This document shows positions 5,413 through 8,198 of a stretch of DNA of 8,198 bases, piece after piece. Both the position numbers and the translations under genes were made by a program. The stretch is from a bacterium (GTDB lineage Bacteria; Patescibacteriota; CPR2; UBA1875; JAJYID01): contig JAKANV010000024.1 in NCBI GenBank assembly GCA_021823605.1, forward strand, positions 1-8,198, written 5' to 3'. The notes under the pieces are model-generated. The model saw nothing but the letters and a program-made list of their open reading frames with translations, searched no databases and was not told the origin of the DNA. How positions within the stretch are numbered: the stretch's first letter is position 1; each line of letters opens with the position of its first letter.

Positions 5413-7473
5413 ATGAAGAAGATATATTTTGTTTTGATTCTCGCAATGTTCTTTCCCCTGGTTTCCTTTGCCTCATTTGACCAGGACCTGTCCTATGGCT
5501 CAACGGGCCAGAAAGTGAACGAACTTCAGGAATTTTTAACAGCGCAAGGAGCATATTCCGGTCCAATTACTGGCAACTTTTTTTCCCTTACCCTAAAAGC
5601 CGTACAAGCCTTCCAAAACAAGGAAGGTATCACGCCGGTGTCAGGATTTTTCGGTCCACTAACAAGAACTAAGGCAAATAATATTCTCAGTTCGGAGCTG
5701 TCCGCTTCAAACGCTGATCAACAAGCTGAAACAGGATCAAGTTCTTCTTCTACTGGTACAACATCAAACATATCTTCTTCTAATCTGCCTAATGGATGCA
5801 CCTCAACGGAAGGGTACAGTCCCCTAACGGGTATAAAATGCGATGCAGTAGTAGCTTCTAATCTTCCAGATGGCTGTGCCTCAACTGTGGGATATAGCCC
5901 CACTACCGGCGTGAAATGCGATATGATTTCTAATCTTCCAGCTGGATGCACACTGGCTTCGGCATATAGTGCAACAACCGGCCAGCCATGCTCAGGGGCT
6001 GTTTCTAATCAAACTTCTAATACTTCAACTATAAGCCAGTCCAATACTTCTTCTACACAGCAACAATCAAATAACATCCCGAACACTGCAAATAATTCCA
6101 GCAGTTCTTCATCCCCTTTCGTTGACATAAAGGCGGACGGGTCGGATGGACCAATTACAATGTCCACAGGAGATTCTGCCACAATCTCTTGGACATCACG
6201 AAACGTGCTTGATTGCGGTATTACAAATAATGGCGGAAGTTGGAGCGGAAATTTCGGTACGTCAGGGAGTAAACTTGAAGGGCCTTTCTCAAAACCAACC
6301 ACCCTTACGATAAGTATCGGGTGCTCCGCGCTTGTAAATAATATCGTGACTCCATACGCTGTTTCTGACTCAGTAACGGTAAACGTAGTTCAACAAGGAT
6401 CATCAGTCATTACAGGAAATATGTCTCCAAGCGATATAGTTAAAATTGAAAAAGTCACCGTTAGTTTACCTTCGGACAATCCCCCTGCTCAAACGATATA
6501 TACTACCAATAACGTGCCATTGTTAAACTTTACTGTTCAAGCTAATAACTCCGATCTTACTCTAAGAAAGTTACCTATTCAAATTTCTTCCTCCTCTGCT
6601 AATGTTGCTAATGTTATACAAACATTGAAATTATATAGAGATGGTACTCTCATTGATTCTGTGGATGGCACAAATGATGCATATACCGTCGATAGCAAGA
6701 GCGGATCTATCACCACAACTCTCAACAATGGAAACAGCACAACTGCAGGGTATTATTTTGACAACATTCTCTCTAATTACAATAAGATTAATGCTGGTTT
6801 TCCTATTGAATTTGTTGTAAAAGCAGATATAAAGGCGGTTAATGGTAATTCTTTCCATGCGTCCATTGCAAATGCAGATATAATTAGTGTATCTAACTTT
6901 CCCATTTATGACTCTAACGGCGATCAAATCTTAGCTGGTAGCGCTAATCGTATAGGTTCAGCAGTAGGTAATGATCAGAATTATATGCCGAATAGTGTAA
7001 GCGTGGTTGTGGGTTCAGCTACTATGAACCAACCAACATATGACAACAATGGTAATAAAGTTTCTAGTGCTACATGGATAATCCCATTAACATTAACCGC
7101 GAATGGACAAACCCAATATATTGGCAAATCGGTACAACTGGCTACTACAGCTTCCGGTCAAAATGCTTTTGCTGTAACCTTCTTTGACGGGGCTACGCCA
7201 AATACTGCAGACACTGTATCTTCCGCCATTCTGTCTATTCTTTCATCTGACGCCACTTCGGAAAACAATGGTTATCGCTTGGACGTTGGAACGGCTAGAC
7301 ATTTTACCCTTACAGCAACTATGACTTCTCCTGTTAATGCCGATCATCAGTATGGAGTTTGGCTACAACAGATTCAGACTTTTACTGATTCTGGCCTGAC
7401 TAGCGGTATAACTGACCAGACTCTATTACCAATAGTTTCTTTCAAAACTGGACTGCAACAAGTTCATAACTAA
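5413..7473 (+). CDS. Secreted surface protein with peptidoglycan-binding domain
   Basis: This 686-residue protein begins with a signal peptide (MKKIYFVLILAMFFPLVSFA, probable cleavage after Ala20). Residues about 24-92 form a PG_binding_1 domain (GSTGQKVNELQEFL ... ITGNFFSLTLKAVQAFQ ... GFFGPLTR). After an S/T-rich linker come three 21-residue repeats with two Cys each (124-144, 150-170, 174-194; pattern NLPxGC...YSxxTGxxC). A Ser/Asn/Thr/Gln linker follows, then an Ig-like module (about 235-327, ISWTSRNVLDCG ... IGCSA). A long beta-rich region (about 336-686) has motifs such as KLPIQISSS and KLYRDGTLIDS. There is no C-terminal anchor, so the protein is probably held by its peptidoglycan-binding domain or released. 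This architecture is characteristic of Patescibacteria envelope proteins; the ligand is unknown. It is preceded by the structured leader, suggesting post-transcriptional control. The ATG at 5413 is fixed by the signal peptide. Confidence 0.93.
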   Translation: MKKIYFVLILAMFFPLVSFASFDQDLSYGSTGQKVNELQEFLTAQGAYSGPITGNFFSLTLKAVQAFQNKEGITPVSGFFGPLTRTKANNILSSELSASNADQQAETGSSSSSTGTTSNISSSNLPNGCTSTEGYSPLTGIKCDAVVASNLPDGCASTVGYSPTTGVKCDMISNLPAGCTLASAYSATTGQPCSGAVSNQTSNTSTISQSNTSSTQQQSNNIPNTANNSSSSSSPFVDIKADGSDGPITMSTGDSATISWTSRNVLDCGITNNGGSWSGNFGTSGSKLEGPFSKPTTLTISIGCSALVNNIVTPYAVSDSVTVNVVQQGSSVITGNMSPSDIVKIEKVTVSLPSDNPPAQTIYTTNNVPLLNFTVQANNSDLTLRKLPIQISSSSANVANVIQTLKLYRDGTLIDSVDGTNDAYTVDSKSGSITTTLNNGNSTTAGYYFDNILSNYNKINAGFPIEFVVKADIKAVNGNSFHASIANADIISVSNFPIYDSNGDQILAGSANRIGSAVGNDQNYMPNSVSVVVGSATMNQPTYDNNGNKVSSATWIIPLTLTANGQTQYIGKSVQLATTASGQNAFAVTFFDGATPNTADTVSSAILSILSSDATSENNGYRLDVGTARHFTLTATMTSPVNADHQYGVWLQQIQTFTDSGLTSGITDQTLLPIVSFKTGLQQVHN
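5782..5994 (+). repeat. Three tandem Cys-containing coding repeats
   Basis: Copies begin at 5782, 5860 and 5932 (spacing 78 and 72 bases). Each encodes about 21 residues starting NLP and holding two Cys 15-16 residues apart, with a central Y-S-x-x-T-G. Copies one and two are closest (both end KCD); copy three has drifted (QPCS). The short Val/Ser-rich spacers differ. Each unit may close on itself by one disulfide outside the cell. Confidence 0.85.
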
Positions 7474-7536
7474 TTGAATTCACTACCCTCTCCTTTATCT
7501 TTTCTTTAAGCTATATGCTTATAGTAAATTTTAAGT

Positions 7537-7542
7537 TATAAT
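7537..7542 (+). promoter_or_regulatory. -10 box giving a probably leaderless mRNA
   Basis: A perfect TATAAT lies 8 bases before the ATG at 7551, so transcription should start at about 7548-7551, at or next to the start codon. No convincing -35 is seen at 16-18 bases upstream, and no ribosome site exists between box and ATG, which fits leaderless translation. Confidence 0.5.
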
Positions 7543-7550
7543 TCATAGCA

Positions 7551-8087
7551 ATGAAAGAGTTCCTGAAGAAAAACTGGTTCAAATTAGGTACTCTTATCGT
7601 TGTTATCTTGGTAGGTTTTTCTGCTATATATTACGGTGTATATTTACTTCCCAAACTCCAACAGCAAAATAATTTAGCAATGGTGCAAGCCAATAATGTC
7701 TCAAGCAATTTAGATGCTCAACAAAAATGTGCAAATCAAGCAGTATGGTTTTGGAAAAATGGAGGTTATGGTAATAATGGTCAACCAAACGAAATGGATT
7801 CATATACTGACCACTGGAATACAAAGTTAAATAAATGTTTCATTCTCACTATTCTAACTTGGACCACAGACAATAGCGCTAGTGTTCAGCTTACTGATGA
7901 AGAAATATATGATGCTTATGGCGGTCAAAACTATGGGAATGTTTTAATAAAAGGCGAAGGAATTGGTTGGTTAGCTCAAACAGTGCAAAACTGTCGACTG
8001 ATAAAAAATGGTATTGCTAGTGACGAACAGTCCTGCATCACGCAAGCAGAATTTGATAATTATATAAATCCATTAATGAGTGATTAA
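7551..8087 (+). CDS. Membrane-anchored small protein, four Cys, unknown function
   Basis: This is a 178-residue protein with a short basic N-terminus (MKEFLKKNWFK), one membrane helix (about 12-33) and an extracytoplasmic domain. The domain has four Cys (60, 96, 148, 162), enough for two disulfides, and the segments DAQQKCANQAVWFWKN, YTDHWNTKLNKCFIL and EEIYDAYGGQNYG. The pattern 'KCAxxAxxFF...HYNxKLNKCFVLI...LxDAxEGKxY...C...EFxxxxxPYM' is one I associate with a recurrent small-protein family in Parcubacteria; no function is known to me. It follows the surface protein after 77 bases with its own TATAAT box, so it is probably transcribed separately though both products reach the envelope. GC is lower than in the integrase operon. 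The N-in orientation follows from the positive residues before the helix. Confidence 0.86.
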   Translation: MKEFLKKNWFKLGTLIVVILVGFSAIYYGVYLLPKLQQQNNLAMVQANNVSSNLDAQQKCANQAVWFWKNGGYGNNGQPNEMDSYTDHWNTKLNKCFILTILTWTTDNSASVQLTDEEIYDAYGGQNYGNVLIKGEGIGWLAQTVQNCRLIKNGIASDEQSCITQAEFDNYINPLMSD

Positions 8088-8197
8088 TAGGTCACCATAT
8101 CCAGTTCTTTTATACTTTTTTTAATAGAATCCCCGTATTGTAGAAGTTCGGAAAGCCAACTTAATTGGTCACCCGGGCGTAAAGCAGACAAAAAAAG
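8084..8197 (-). CDS. C-terminal end of an unidentified gene (partial)
   Basis: An open frame enters from the right edge and reads 37 residues (from LFLSALRPGDQ, ending IKELDMVTY) before TAA at 8084-8086. The translation has a natural-looking composition with a helical Lys/Ser/Leu tail, and it converges on the four-Cys protein gene with a 3-base overlap of the stops, as in compact genomes. No motif allows a family name, and at this length a chance open frame cannot be excluded. Confidence 0.45.
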   Translation of the reverse strand, partial: LFLSALRPGDQLSWLSELLQYGDSIKKSIKELDMVTY

Positions 8198-8198
8198 C

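Noticed and set aside
5782..5994. Repeats considered as a CRISPR array
   Set aside because: They are in-frame coding repeats of unequal spacing within a protein gene; there are no short identical repeats and no cas genes.
5718..6302. - strand open frames opposite the surface-protein gene
   Set aside because: They are antisense to the repeats and linkers of a convincing secreted protein and have no motifs or start signals.
8142..8155. AGTTCGGAAAG near the right edge repeats a sequence at about 247-257, considered as the second att site
   Set aside because: In both places it encodes LSELL on the - strand and the similarity stops there. It does not contain tRNA sequence, so it does not fit a tRNA-directed attachment site.
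8166..8178. GGTCACCCGGGCG considered as a degraded tRNA tail
   Set aside because: Only scattered short matches to the tRNA 3' end exist; the T-arm cannot be recognised.

Overview
The window most likely comes from a Patescibacteria (CPR) genome, probably the Parcubacteria/Paceibacteria side. The evidence is two secreted-protein types familiar from that group. One is a long surface protein with an N-terminal peptidoglycan-binding domain, Cys-containing 'NLPxGC...YSPTTGxKC' repeats and an Ig-like module. The other is a small single-TM four-Cys protein. Strong Shine-Dalgarno sequences are rare here, and TGA is used as a stop (175-residue gene), so recoding of TGA (code 25) is not suggested. This assignment is inference from family resemblance.

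Left part (15-4206): an intact tRNA-Glu(CUC) gene on the + strand is abutted by a five-gene operon on the - strand. In transcription order it encodes a DUF5659-like small protein, a P-loop/AAA+ type ATPase, a zinc-ribbon protein, a small unknown protein started from TTG, and a large serine recombinase. The recombinase reading frame runs into the antisense of the tRNA, so its last ~20 residues are written in tRNA sequence. This looks like one end (attL/attR type) of an integrative element inserted at the tRNA 3' end. Recombinase and tRNA form the site-specific integration module; the ATPase may serve replication or maintenance of the excised form. No second copy of the tRNA tail was found, so the other end probably lies beyond base 8198.

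Middle (4207-5412): a short region with a bidirectional terminator and a weak promoter separates the operon from an AT-rich - strand gene of unknown function that may end in a winged-helix DNA-binding domain. A 261-base divergent control region follows. It has an extended -10 and tandem 9-mers facing the - strand gene. Facing the + strand gene it carries a compact, strongly structured RNA leader: four stems, two of them capped by GAAA tetraloops. I cannot assign this leader to a known class, and it is the most interesting element of the window.

Right part (5413-8198): the leader precedes a 686-residue secreted surface protein. After a 77-base gap comes a 178-residue membrane-anchored protein whose TATAAT box sits so close to the start codon that a leaderless mRNA is likely. 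The C-terminal end of an unidentified - strand gene enters from the right edge and overlaps the preceding gene tail to tail by 3 bases.
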